From positions 1 through 17,960 of the forward strand of contig CAZJBM010000040.1 of the NCBI GenBank assembly GCA_964544595.1: 17,960 bases of DNA, written 5' to 3'. This document shows, piece by piece, positions 1 to 7,043 of the stretch (position 1 is the first letter of the stretch; every line of letters starts with the position of its first letter). Source of the stretch: JAGBWK01 sp964544595 (GTDB lineage: Bacteria > Bacteroidota > Bacteroidia > Bacteroidales > Muribaculaceae). Both the position numbers and the translations under genes were made by a program. The notes beneath the pieces are model-generated. The model saw only the letters and a program-made list of their open reading frames with translations. It was not told where the DNA came from and ran no database searches.

Positions 1-412
1 TTTTGGAGGCGACGGGAGGGAGCAATGCCGTCGCATTGTGACCGAGCGACGGCTTGCCCCTCGGTGTCATCGTCACTACGGCCACCATCCGCGACTCAAA
101 AGCGGCATAGCGTCTTATTGGCAGCATCGGCGCCCGACATCCTTACATCAAGACAATCAAAGCCGAAAACGGCTACAGAGGTAAACTGATCGAGGTCGCA
201 AAGCAAGCCATGGCGATTGATATGCGGTGCGTTAAATCCAATTTCGGCACGTCGAAGTCTCCCACCCCCTGAAGGGTCGCCGGGTTGTCGAGCGCACGAT
301 TGCTTGGCTTGATCGTTTCCGCCGATTATGCCGCAACTGCGAGCAGCTGCTCACCACGGCGACAGCGATGGCGAAGCTGGCCTTCATGATGATTCTGCCA
401 AAGCATATTTAG
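1..412 (+). pseudogene. Degenerate IS5-family transposase, 3' part
   Basis: This is the C-terminal half of a DDE transposase that can no longer be translated as one protein. One frame from 48 reads DGLPLGVIVTTATIRDSKAA and ends at TAG 108-110. The same frame resumes at 147 with IKTIKAENGYRGKLIEVAKQ and ends at TGA 270-272. A second frame from 269 reads RRVVERTIAWLDRFRRLCR and ends at TAG 410-412. These match the order of IS5-family blocks: the strand with the first Asp region, the GYRG block, and the RWVVERT.aWL..RRL block holding the catalytic Glu. A further fragment in another frame (29-43, RRIVT) shows another indel. At least two in-frame stops and two frameshifts mark it as dead. The 5' end lies outside the window. 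It belongs with the terminal repeat ending at 606. The family is clear from motifs; the exact IS name cannot be given. Confidence 0.85.
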
Positions 413-606
413 CTTCGCCAAAGCTCCGCGTTTCAACATGTCAGCGTTAGACAGAGGAAGGTGGTAATTACCATCGCCCCGGCCATCCATTGGCATATTC
501 GTCCGTGTTCTTCAGTCGTGTACGTCGAGTACACTCCATCATCACACGAACAACTCTGCTCAATGGCTGACCGCCTCAGCTTTAACAGATTTTATGGGAC
601 AGGCTC
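413..606 (+). mobile_element. Right end of the IS5-like element, with terminal inverted repeat
   Basis: This non-coding stretch runs from the transposase stop to the outer tip of the element. It ends in a terminal inverted repeat, read inward as GAGCCTGTCCCATAAAATCT, with its tip at 606 and TAA directly outside (607-609), consistent with the TNA target sites of some IS5 subgroups. Positions 470-606, reverse-complemented, match 12204-12340 at 125 of 137 positions, so the same element family is present twice in the window. The subterminal part holds GTGTAC-N5-GTACAC at 518-534. The left end lies outside the window, so the matching TAA duplication cannot be checked. Confidence 0.8.
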
Positions 607-696
607 TAAGAGCCATTATTATCATCTTTTAAAACCGCGACGAAGCGTTAATTGTTATACTTAAGTAAGTAAGCAAGTATCGAAAATTACATATCT

Positions 697-704
697 TATC
701 TTTG
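697..704 (+). promoter_or_regulatory. Putative -7 box for the SemiSWEET gene
   Basis: TATCTTTG fits the Bacteroidota -7 consensus TAnnTTTG and lies 20 nt before the start codon, giving a leader of about 15 nt. No clear TTTG -33 box sits 19-21 bp upstream, so the promoter would be partial. The box lies about 90 bp downstream of the IS end. Confidence 0.55.
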
Positions 705-724
705 CAAACCAAGAAAGACTAATT

Positions 725-997
725 ATGGAAACCTTCACAATCATAATCGGCTACGCCGCTTGCGTATGCATGATATTGGGCTACCTTCCCCAAGCTATCC
801 ACACAATCCGCACCCGCGAAACCGACGGCATAGCCATGCCGACTTTTCTGCTCATGGGGCTCGGCTCGATATTCTTCGTGGTCCAGGGGCTTATCCTCCA
901 CAATATGCCGCTCGCCATCACGAATATCGTCACCGGCATTTGCTCCATCATCGTTACCTGCATCAAGATCCACAACGATTACTTCAAAAAGAAATAA
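725..997 (+). CDS. SemiSWEET-like (PQ-loop/MtN3) sugar transporter
   Basis: This 90-residue integral membrane protein has three predicted helices (about 5-22, 38-55 and 62-82), the size and layout of one SemiSWEET three-helix bundle. SemiSWEETs dimerise in the inner membrane and passively move mono- or disaccharides. The PQ motif is at P22-Q23 ending helix 1 (LGYLPQ), and the helix 3 Asn that lines the sugar pocket in this family is probably N67 (ITNIVTG). By spacing from N67, the pocket Trp of helix 2 would be position 51, which is Phe here. The tail is basic (KKK). The gene is monocistronic, preceded by a -7 box and followed by a strong hairpin shared with the convergent glycogen operon. 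The family is secure; the substrate is unknown. A role in feeding or draining glucose for glycogen is only suggested by position. Confidence 0.85.
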   Translation: METFTIIIGYAACVCMILGYLPQAIHTIRTRETDGIAMPTFLLMGLGSIFFVVQGLILHNMPLAITNIVTGICSIIVTCIKIHNDYFKKK

Positions 998-1053
998 CTC
1001 CACACGATTACAATACCAGCGGATCTCATTTAGCCCGCGGATTTACGATATTG

Positions 1054-1098
1054 AATACGGCGAGGAGCGATCCGGGATGGGTCGCTCCTCGCTTGGTA
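1054..1098. terminator. Bidirectional hairpin between convergent genes
   Basis: A perfect 10-bp stem (CGAGGAGCGA at 1061-1070, TCGCTCCTCG at 1082-1091) closes an 11-nt loop. It is extended after a small bulge by AATAC (1054-1058) and GTATT (1095-1099). It lies between the stop of the SemiSWEET gene (+) and the stop of the GH57 gene (-). There is no strong T-run on either side, so it may end transcription weakly or act mainly as a 3'-end stabiliser. A two-way terminator is the simplest reading. Confidence 0.7.
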
Positions 1099-1132
1099 TT
1101 GGATTGAATGTCTATGCGGTAACTCGGAGAGG

Positions 1133-2608
1133 TTACTTTTTAGCCGCTTTTTTAGCGCGGGGTTTGGTCGCCTTTTTTGCTTTAGGGGCAGGCTCTTCGG
1201 CGGGAGTCTCCTCGGCAGCAGCGGCGGCGGTCACTTCAGCTTTGTCCTCGGGGGCGAGCTTGCCGTATTTTGCCTCAAGCGCCTTACGGAGCGCGTGCTC
1301 TTCGTTGTAGTGCTCAACATTGAGTCGCATCGAAGCCACTTCCTTGTTAAGAGTCTCGATTTCGGAGGCTTGATTACGGATAGTGGTGAGCAGCGAGTTT
1401 AGCTCCTCGTTCTCGATCGAGAGGGGATACTGCTCTTCAACGCGCACGATGAAGTCGGCCAACACGTTCATATAGTTGGTAAACGCCTGGTAGGGCGATT
1501 CGTAGGGGCTGAAAAGCGAGTGCATCGCGCCGTCGGCCATGTGCTTGGTCGACATGTAGAAAAGATGGTCGGACGACTGGAGATAGTACCAATCCTGCTT
1601 CAGACGGCGGTCGTCGCAGAGGCGCACGCGCTCTGAAACTGAATACAGCTTGTCGAACGCCTCCTTCTGCAGGCGGTTGCCGAGCCAAGCCGAGGTGTCG
1701 CGCGCCTCATCGGCCCACGACATAGGGAACGGAACAGAAAGCTCGCCGACAGGCTTGATTTTCGATACAGCTTCAGTAGGAGTGATGAAGTCGATACCCT
1801 TCTCGGCAGCGAAGCGGGGAAGCGCTTCGAGGAACTGGAAGATACCGCTCTCGCGGTTCTGCATGGCGCCGAATGTGTCGAGCGTCATGAAGAGGTTGAC
1901 GATCTGCTCCTCAGCGGGGGTTTCGGCGATCCAGTTGATGTATTTGTCGGCAGTAAGGGGATATTCGCTCCAATTGGTGTTGGAGAAGCGGAATGTGATA
2001 TCGTCGCTGAGCTTGTCGTTCTTAAGAAGAAGCTTAAGCTTGGGAGCTGTGGCAGCGGAATATACGTAGTTGGGCGATTTCCATCCGAGCACGTGCTTGG
2101 CGCCCTCGGTAATCATGCCTTTGTAGCCCATAGAGTAGACCATGGGGGCAATCTCGTCGGAGTAGATAAGCTCGGTGTTGCGAAGCACTTTGGGGGTAAC
2201 TCCGAAGAGTTCCTTCACCTTCTCGTCGTGAACTTTCACCTGGTTGACAAACTCGTCGGGATCGGCGAGCGACGCGAGCGAGTGGGCGTAGGTCTCAGCG
2301 AGGATTTCGACGCAGCCGGTCTGCACAAGCTTGCGCAGGAGGTCGATCATCTCAGGCACATACATTTCGAGCTGCTCGAGAGCTACGCCGGAAATAGAGA
2401 TCGCGCATTTAAATTTCTTACCGCTATCTTCAATCATTTTGAGAAGCGACTCGGCGGCGGGGATATAGCTCTGATGGGCTATGCGGGTGATGATGTCGTC
2501 GTTGGCGAAGTCATCGTAATAGTAATGGTCGTTGCCAATGTCGAAGAAACGGTAGCGCTTCAAACGGAATGGCTGATGTATCTGGAAATAAAAACAGATT
2601 GCTTTCAT
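1133..2608 (-). CDS. GH57 family alpha-amylase/glucanotransferase with Lys/Ala-rich tail
   Basis: This 491-residue cytoplasmic protein (no signal peptide) belongs to glycoside hydrolase family 57, retaining enzymes that cut or transfer alpha-glucan chains. Family motifs are visible in order: HQPFR at 11-15, SISG near 71-74, RNTELIYSD with the likely nucleophile E146, and TLDTFG with the likely acid/base D244. The catalytic region occupies roughly 1-400. It is followed by a heptad-like segment (about 400-450) and a tail of Ala, Glu, Pro and then Lys (about 458-491, ending KPRAKKAAKK), which is not part of the GH57 fold and looks like histone-H1-like or AlgP-like basic tails. It is the third gene of the glycogen operon, 75 nt after the GT4 gene, with a hairpin in the gap. 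Hydrolase, 4-alpha-glucanotransferase and branching activities all occur in GH57, so the exact reaction is open. Confidence 0.85.
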   Translation of the reverse strand: MKAICFYFQIHQPFRLKRYRFFDIGNDHYYYDDFANDDIITRIAHQSYIPAAESLLKMIEDSGKKFKCAISISGVALEQLEMYVPEMIDLLRKLVQTGCVEILAETYAHSLASLADPDEFVNQVKVHDEKVKELFGVTPKVLRNTELIYSDEIAPMVYSMGYKGMITEGAKHVLGWKSPNYVYSAATAPKLKLLLKNDKLSDDITFRFSNTNWSEYPLTADKYINWIAETPAEEQIVNLFMTLDTFGAMQNRESGIFQFLEALPRFAAEKGIDFITPTEAVSKIKPVGELSVPFPMSWADEARDTSAWLGNRLQKEAFDKLYSVSERVRLCDDRRLKQDWYYLQSSDHLFYMSTKHMADGAMHSLFSPYESPYQAFTNYMNVLADFIVRVEEQYPLSIENEELNSLLTTIRNQASEIETLNKEVASMRLNVEHYNEEHALRKALEAKYGKLAPEDKAEVTAAAAAEETPAEEPAPKAKKATKPRAKKAAKK

Positions 2609-2646
2609 CGGTTTATTTGTTATTTGTTAATTATCCTTTTAGATGC

Positions 2647-2670
2647 CGGCCGCTCAACATGGGGCGGCCG
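2647..2670 (-). other. Intercistronic hairpin in the glycogen operon
   Basis: CGGCCGC (2647-2653) and GCGGCCG (2664-2670) form a perfect GC-only 7-bp stem with a 10-nt loop in the 75-nt gap between the GT4 and GH57 genes. On the minus strand it is followed by an A-rich leader, not by a T-run, so it does not look like a standard terminator. It may mark an RNA processing or stabilising site that sets different levels of the two proteins. Confidence 0.45.
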
Positions 2671-2683
2671 ACGGCTCGACAAC

Positions 2684-3946
2684 TTATTGCCAGCCGAGAA
2701 CGTCTTTATAGATTTTGATGACTTTGGCCCCGGCCTTGTCCCATGTGATCTGGGCCACCTCGGCGAGACCGTCCTCGCGGAGCTGGGTGTACATAGCCGG
2801 ATAGTTGATTATCGAGTAGACCGCGTCGGCCATAGCGTCGATATCCCAATAGTCGGTCTTGATGACGTTGGTGAGGATTTCGGCGCAACCGCTCTGCTTA
2901 GATATAATCGACGGCACGCCCATCTGCATGGCCTCAAGGGGGGATATGCCGAACGGCTCTGAAACCGAGGGCATCATGTAGACGTCGGACGCTTTCAACA
3001 TCTCATACACCTGCTTGCCCTTCTGGAAGCCGGGGAAATGGAAGCGGTCGGCAATGCCGCGCTCGGCGGCGAGGTCGATCATCTTGTCCATCATGTCGCC
3101 CGAGCCGGCCATCACGAAGCGCACGTTATGGTCGAGTTTAAGCACCTTAGCGGCAGCTTCGACGAAATATTCGGGGCCTTTCTGCATAGTGATACGCCCG
3201 AGGAACGTAACGACCTTCTCTTTAGGCTTATTGACCTGAACGTTGAGAAGCTCCTCGCTCAGCGGCACAACGGCATTATGCACAGTAGTCACTTTAGCCG
3301 GGTCGATGCCATATTTCTCAATCACGGTGCGGCGGGTGAGGTCAGACACGGTGATGATATGGTCGGCATGAATCATACCGTCGCGCTCGATGCCAAACAC
3401 GGTAGGGTTGACGTTGCCGCGCGAGCGGTCGTAGTCGGTAGCGTGCACGTGGATGACCAAGGGCTTACCCGTCACCTGCTTGGCGTGGATACCGGCGGGA
3501 TAGGTCAGCCAGTCGTGGGAATGGATGATGTCGAACTGCTCGGTGCGGGCAATCACGCCGGCCACGATCGAGTAATTGTTGATTTCCTCAAGAAGGTTGT
3601 CGGGATAACGGCCTGAGAACTCTATGCAGCCCAAGTCATTGGTGCGCATATAGTTGAAGTCGGCGTAGATATTGTCGCGAAGGCGATAATACTCGTCGGG
3701 GTCCATTACTTTGCCGATACGGCTCTCCACGTAGTCGCGGTTGACATCGCGCCATGCCACGGGCACCTGCGAGGCGCCTATGATTTTAGCGAAGCTCTTG
3801 TCCTCGTCGCCGTAAGGCTTAGGGATGACAAAAGTAATATCCATGTCGCCACATTCCCACATGCCTTTGGTTAAGCCGTAACTCGCGGTGCCGAGACCGC
3901 CAAGGATATGAGGTGGAAATTCCCACCCAAACATTAAAGCTTTCAT
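2684..3946 (-). CDS. GT4-type glycogen synthase / glycosyltransferase
   Basis: This 420-residue cytoplasmic GT-B glycosyltransferase most likely adds glucose from a nucleotide sugar to a growing alpha-1,4-glucan. The N-terminus has the synthase-like WEFPPHILGGLG (8-19), whose Gly-rich loop contacts the donor phosphates. The donor half carries GRITMQKG with R251 and K256, and the E-x7-E motif EPFGISPLE with E330 and E338, as in GT4/GT5 retaining enzymes. An HVHATDYDR segment in the middle fits the acceptor domain of Bacteroidota glycogen synthases. It is the middle gene of a three-gene operon between the debranching enzyme (77 nt upstream) and GH57 amylase (75 nt downstream), which strongly suggests glycogen synthesis instead of cell-surface glycan assembly. 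UDP- or ADP-glucose preference cannot be read from the sequence. Confidence 0.85.
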   Translation of the reverse strand: MKALMFGWEFPPHILGGLGTASYGLTKGMWECGDMDITFVIPKPYGDEDKSFAKIIGASQVPVAWRDVNRDYVESRIGKVMDPDEYYRLRDNIYADFNYMRTNDLGCIEFSGRYPDNLLEEINNYSIVAGVIARTEQFDIIHSHDWLTYPAGIHAKQVTGKPLVIHVHATDYDRSRGNVNPTVFGIERDGMIHADHIITVSDLTRRTVIEKYGIDPAKVTTVHNAVVPLSEELLNVQVNKPKEKVVTFLGRITMQKGPEYFVEAAAKVLKLDHNVRFVMAGSGDMMDKMIDLAAERGIADRFHFPGFQKGKQVYEMLKASDVYMMPSVSEPFGISPLEAMQMGVPSIISKQSGCAEILTNVIKTDYWDIDAMADAVYSIINYPAMYTQLREDGLAEVAQITWDKAGAKVIKIYKDVLGWQ

Positions 3947-4023
3947 TATTAAATATTGTTATGATAAGCAAGCATCGGGAATCACTACAGATAATTCACG
4001 AGACTTACTTAAGGTTGGGGGGA

Positions 4024-5970
4024 TTATGCGTTGAGTTTCTTAAGAGTGCGGAGAGTGCGAAGCACTTCGGCCACGTTTGTGGCGTGGGAGATAGCGCCGC
4101 GGCCGCGGTAAGGCGGGTTGCCGTCGTAGAGCTGAGAGAGAGAGCCGATACAGCCCTGGGTCATCTCATCCTCGAAGCCGATAAGCATACGGTCGATATA
4201 CGACACGCCGCTCATGCCGAACACGCGGAGATAGGCGTCGGCGTAGAAGCCCATAAGCCAGGGGCGCGCGGGGCCGTTGTGGAGCGTCAACTCGCGGTCG
4301 GTAGGATTGCCCACATATATCGGGCGGTAGCCGTAGCTGCGGGGCGACAGCGAGCGGAGTCCTTTAGGGGTAAGAAGCTCGCGGGTGGCCACGTCGAGCA
4401 CGCTCTTACGCTGACGGCGGTCGAGCGGCGAGTTGTCGAGACCAATGGCGATCACCATGTTGGGGCGCACCGACGGGTCGGCAAACGTGCCGTTGACATA
4501 GTCATAGAGATAGCCCGAATCGTTGAGGAACGTATCGATAAACGGCTGCTTCATAGCCTCGGCGGTAGCTTTCCAGCGGGCGGCCACTTCGGCGAGACCC
4601 TCGTTGCCCTCGGCAAGCTGACAGCCGAATTCAAGGGCGTTGTACCAGAGGGCGTTGAATTCGACCAGAAGGCCCGAGCGCGGAATCACCGGGCGGCCGT
4701 CGAGCTGCGAGTTCATCCAACTGACAGCCTTGAGGTGGCCGTCGGTAGAGAGCATCCCGTTGGGCTCGCAATGCAGGTTGGGGTGGCGATTGTCGATCAC
4801 GTAGTCGAGAATCGTGCTCACAAGAGACATATATTTCTCGCGCGCCTCGGCCATCGACACCGACTTGGCATACTGCTGCACAGCCCATACGCACCATAGG
4901 GGTATGTCGGGGTGCTCGATACCATGGATCATCTTCGATTCGTGGCCGTCGCCCATGAATTTGATATACGCGTGAGCGAAGGTGCTCATAATATCATCGA
5001 AGTCCTTCTTATGGTCGATAGCGAGGGTGTTGCCCGGCAGCGACATAAGGGTGTTGCGGGCGAGAATCGACCCCCAGGGGTAGCCCGAGAGGATGTACTC
5101 GCGGTCGCCCTCCCTGAGATAGAACTGCTTGGCGGCGTTCTTCAGGCAGTTGTAGAACGATGTGCGGCACGTGCGCGACGCGATTTCCTTCTCATACATC
5201 TTGGCGAGCGAGCGGGGCGACACGGGTGCCGTTCCGGCTGAGAAAATGATCGACTCGCCTTTCTTGATGTTGATCTGGAAATATCCGGGCACGTATAGGT
5301 CCTCGCAATAAGGCACGCCGCGCTCAAGGTCTTTCACATACTCGATGCCGTTGTACCAGTGGGCGTCGTTGACCCATTCGGGCTTGCGCGAGAACTGCAT
5401 ATAAAGCTCGGGATAACCTTCGTAGAGACAGCAGCTGATACCGTTGTCAACGGGCTTCATCTCGCCGTTCACCTGATCGTTGGCGACGCAGAGCGAATTA
5501 GCCTCGCGGAAAGCGAGCATAGGGCGGAACTGGAGCGTGGTGGCAGAGTGGGCGTCGACAAGGGTGTAGCGGATCAGGATACGGTTTTCATCAGAGATGA
5601 AGATTTTCTCCTTGGTCAGGATCACGCCGCCGACGCGATAAGTGGTGCGCGGCACGCTCTCGCAGTCATATTCGCGGATGTACTTGTGACCGTTGGGGCT
5701 ATACACTCCCCCGCGGTAGCGGTGCAGCCCGAGATTGAAGGGTGCGCCATGTTGGATGACCGTCTCGTCGAGCGAGGAGAGCAACACGTGGGGGCTATAC
5801 TCCTCGCGCCCCGGCATCGGAATAACCAGCAGGCCATGCTGTTTACGCGTGTTGCAGCCCACTACGGTGGTGCAGTGGTATGCCCCGGCCTGATTAGTGC
5901 GCAGCATTTCCTTCGGGAGCGATTGCTCGAGGTTGATCATCAGATTTTTGTCAAATTTGAGATAACTCAT
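4024..5970 (-). CDS. Glycogen debranching enzyme (amylo-alpha-1,6-glucosidase, GH133 type)
   Basis: This 648-residue cytoplasmic protein has the layout of prokaryotic glycogen debranching enzymes: an N-terminal beta-sandwich domain (about 20-270, including the GCNTRKQHGLLV segment near 38-49) and a C-terminal six-hairpin domain (about 290-640) that removes alpha-1,6 branches. Typical C-terminal blocks are the DFDDIMSTFAHAYIKF helix, HPDIPLWCVWAVQQY near 352-366, SGLLVEFNALWYNAL near 430-445, and LHNGPARPWLMGFYADAY near 559-576. Its length fits the family. The start MSYLKFDKN is the first ATG of the open frame and agrees with relatives as I recall them. It is first in the operon, followed by GT4 synthase and GH57 amylase; Bacteroides genomes carry the same trio. 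It diverges from the FKBP gene pair across a 409-bp control region. Confidence 0.88.
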   Translation of the reverse strand: MSYLKFDKNLMINLEQSLPKEMLRTNQAGAYHCTTVVGCNTRKQHGLLVIPMPGREEYSPHVLLSSLDETVIQHGAPFNLGLHRYRGGVYSPNGHKYIREYDCESVPRTTYRVGGVILTKEKIFISDENRILIRYTLVDAHSATTLQFRPMLAFREANSLCVANDQVNGEMKPVDNGISCCLYEGYPELYMQFSRKPEWVNDAHWYNGIEYVKDLERGVPYCEDLYVPGYFQINIKKGESIIFSAGTAPVSPRSLAKMYEKEIASRTCRTSFYNCLKNAAKQFYLREGDREYILSGYPWGSILARNTLMSLPGNTLAIDHKKDFDDIMSTFAHAYIKFMGDGHESKMIHGIEHPDIPLWCVWAVQQYAKSVSMAEAREKYMSLVSTILDYVIDNRHPNLHCEPNGMLSTDGHLKAVSWMNSQLDGRPVIPRSGLLVEFNALWYNALEFGCQLAEGNEGLAEVAARWKATAEAMKQPFIDTFLNDSGYLYDYVNGTFADPSVRPNMVIAIGLDNSPLDRRQRKSVLDVATRELLTPKGLRSLSPRSYGYRPIYVGNPTDRELTLHNGPARPWLMGFYADAYLRVFGMSGVSYIDRMLIGFEDEMTQGCIGSLSQLYDGNPPYRGRGAISHATNVAEVLRTLRTLKKLNA

Positions 5971-6379
5971 GAGTATCTTTGATTATAGTGTTTTTTGAAT
6001 ATTAAATTCGGTATAATATGACACGCTATTTTAGACAAAAAATATCTGCCGGAGAGACAGGCGAAGAGGCCGTCGGCAATCCGCGGCCCATGAATCATCC
6101 CACGAATTTAGTTAAAATTTATTATCACAGCAAATAAATCGCGACTATTTTAGCCAATTTTTCATAAAATCGCGAATACGGCAAACCTTACTCCCCGAAA
6201 TATGTTTTTCAACATGAATAAACAACATAAAATCGCGACTATTAGCATTTTTTATAGCAATTTGTTTCGCCCATAAAACTTTTTGGCGTAACTTTGCCGA
6301 CTAATTGTAACACCGAGATTTTCACACTCGCGAAAACGACATATTCGCCACAACGATTTATTTGTAAAAACGATATATT
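5971..6379. promoter_or_regulatory. AT-rich divergent control region between glycogen operon and FKBP genes
   Basis: This 409-bp stretch holds no credible gene. It is AT-rich against GC-rich flanks and must contain two divergent promoters. TCGCGA occurs at 6139, 6170, 6233 and 6328. AAATCGCGACTATT is repeated exactly at 6136-6149 and 6230-6243, with ATAAAATCGCGAATA at 6164-6178. Distances between successive sites are 31, 63 and 95 bp, close to 3, 6 and 9 helical turns. For the minus strand, a near -7 box (reverse of CAAAAAATA, 6036-6044) would give a leader of about 60 nt for the debranching gene, but this is weak. The repeated motif looks like an operator; no candidate regulator gene is in the window. 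Confidence 0.5.
6289..6296 (+). promoter_or_regulatory. -7 box for the FKBP gene pair
   Basis: TAACTTTG matches the Bacteroidota -7 consensus TAnnTTTG. A TTTG at 6261-6264 lies 24 bp upstream, longer than the usual 19-21. Transcription would start near 6303, leaving a leader of about 77 nt that contains the fourth TCGCGA site (6328-6333). Confidence 0.6.
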
Positions 6380-7003
6380 ATGGAAAATAAAGAACTCGAC
6401 AAAATCAGCTATGCCCTCGGCTTAAGCATGGGCAACAACTTCCGCTCCTCGGGCATCCAGGAAATCAACGTGCAGGACTTCGCCGACGGCGTGGCCGCCG
6501 TGTTCAACGGCGTAGAGCCGAAAATGAGCTACGACGAAGCCAAAAACGTAATCCGCGAATACTTCACCGCCATGGAGCAGCGCCAGCAGGAAGAGGCCAA
6601 GAAGATGGCCGAAGTCAACGAGAAAACCGGCAAGGAATTCCTTGAGAAAAACGGCCAGCGCGCCGAGGTGTCTACCACTCCCTCGGGACTTCAATACGAA
6701 GTGCTCACCGAAGGCAACGGCCCCAAGCCTACCGCTCAGGACCAGGTTGAGGTGCACTACACCGGCAAGCTCATCGACGGCACCGTATTCGACAGCTCGG
6801 TAGACCGCGGCATGCCCGCGACCTTCGGCGTCACTCAGGTGATTCCCGGATGGGTCGAGGCCCTTCAGCTCATGAACGAAGGCTCTAAATGGCGCCTGTT
6901 CATCCCCTCTAACCTCGCTTACGGCCCGCAGGGCGCGGGTGGCCTCATCGGCCCCAACTCAACCCTGATCTTCGACGTTGAGCTCCTCAAAGTTATCAAA
7001 TAA
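6380..7003 (+). CDS. FKBP-type peptidyl-prolyl cis-trans isomerase, no visible export signal
   Basis: This 207-residue protein has a helical FKBP_N-type dimerisation region (about 1-95, rich in Glu/Lys/Gln) and an FKBP catalytic domain (about 101-206). It speeds cis-trans isomerisation of X-Pro bonds and probably acts as a folding chaperone. The key FKBP pocket residues are present: Y127 in HYTG, the VFD pair, the VIPGW stretch with W158, Y181 in LAYG, and the Phe of IFDVEL, so it should be active and able to bind FK506. The N-terminus MENKELDKISYALG is polar with no signal peptide or lipobox, suggesting the cytoplasm, unlike its neighbour. It is 40 nt upstream of a second FKBP gene and probably co-transcribed with it. 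The two look like an old duplication followed by different targeting. Confidence 0.92.
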   Translation: MENKELDKISYALGLSMGNNFRSSGIQEINVQDFADGVAAVFNGVEPKMSYDEAKNVIREYFTAMEQRQQEEAKKMAEVNEKTGKEFLEKNGQRAEVSTTPSGLQYEVLTEGNGPKPTAQDQVEVHYTGKLIDGTVFDSSVDRGMPATFGVTQVIPGWVEALQLMNEGSKWRLFIPSNLAYGPQGAGGLIGPNSTLIFDVELLKVIK

Positions 7004-7043
7004 ACCAATCAACTAAACATAAAAGTATAACTCACGAAAAAAA

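Noticed and set aside
461..664. 67-residue open frame on the plus strand
   Set aside because: It runs through the IS right end and its terminal repeat into flanking DNA, and has no protein-family features. The non-coding IS end explains the sequence.
3913..4899. Long open frame (328 codons) on the plus strand opposite the debranching gene
   Set aside because: Its product is a Val/His/Glu-rich antisense reading of a well-supported GH133 gene, as expected in GC-rich coding DNA. The same applies to 2093-2962, 4912-5241, 5359-5982, 8597-9580 and 9772-10665.
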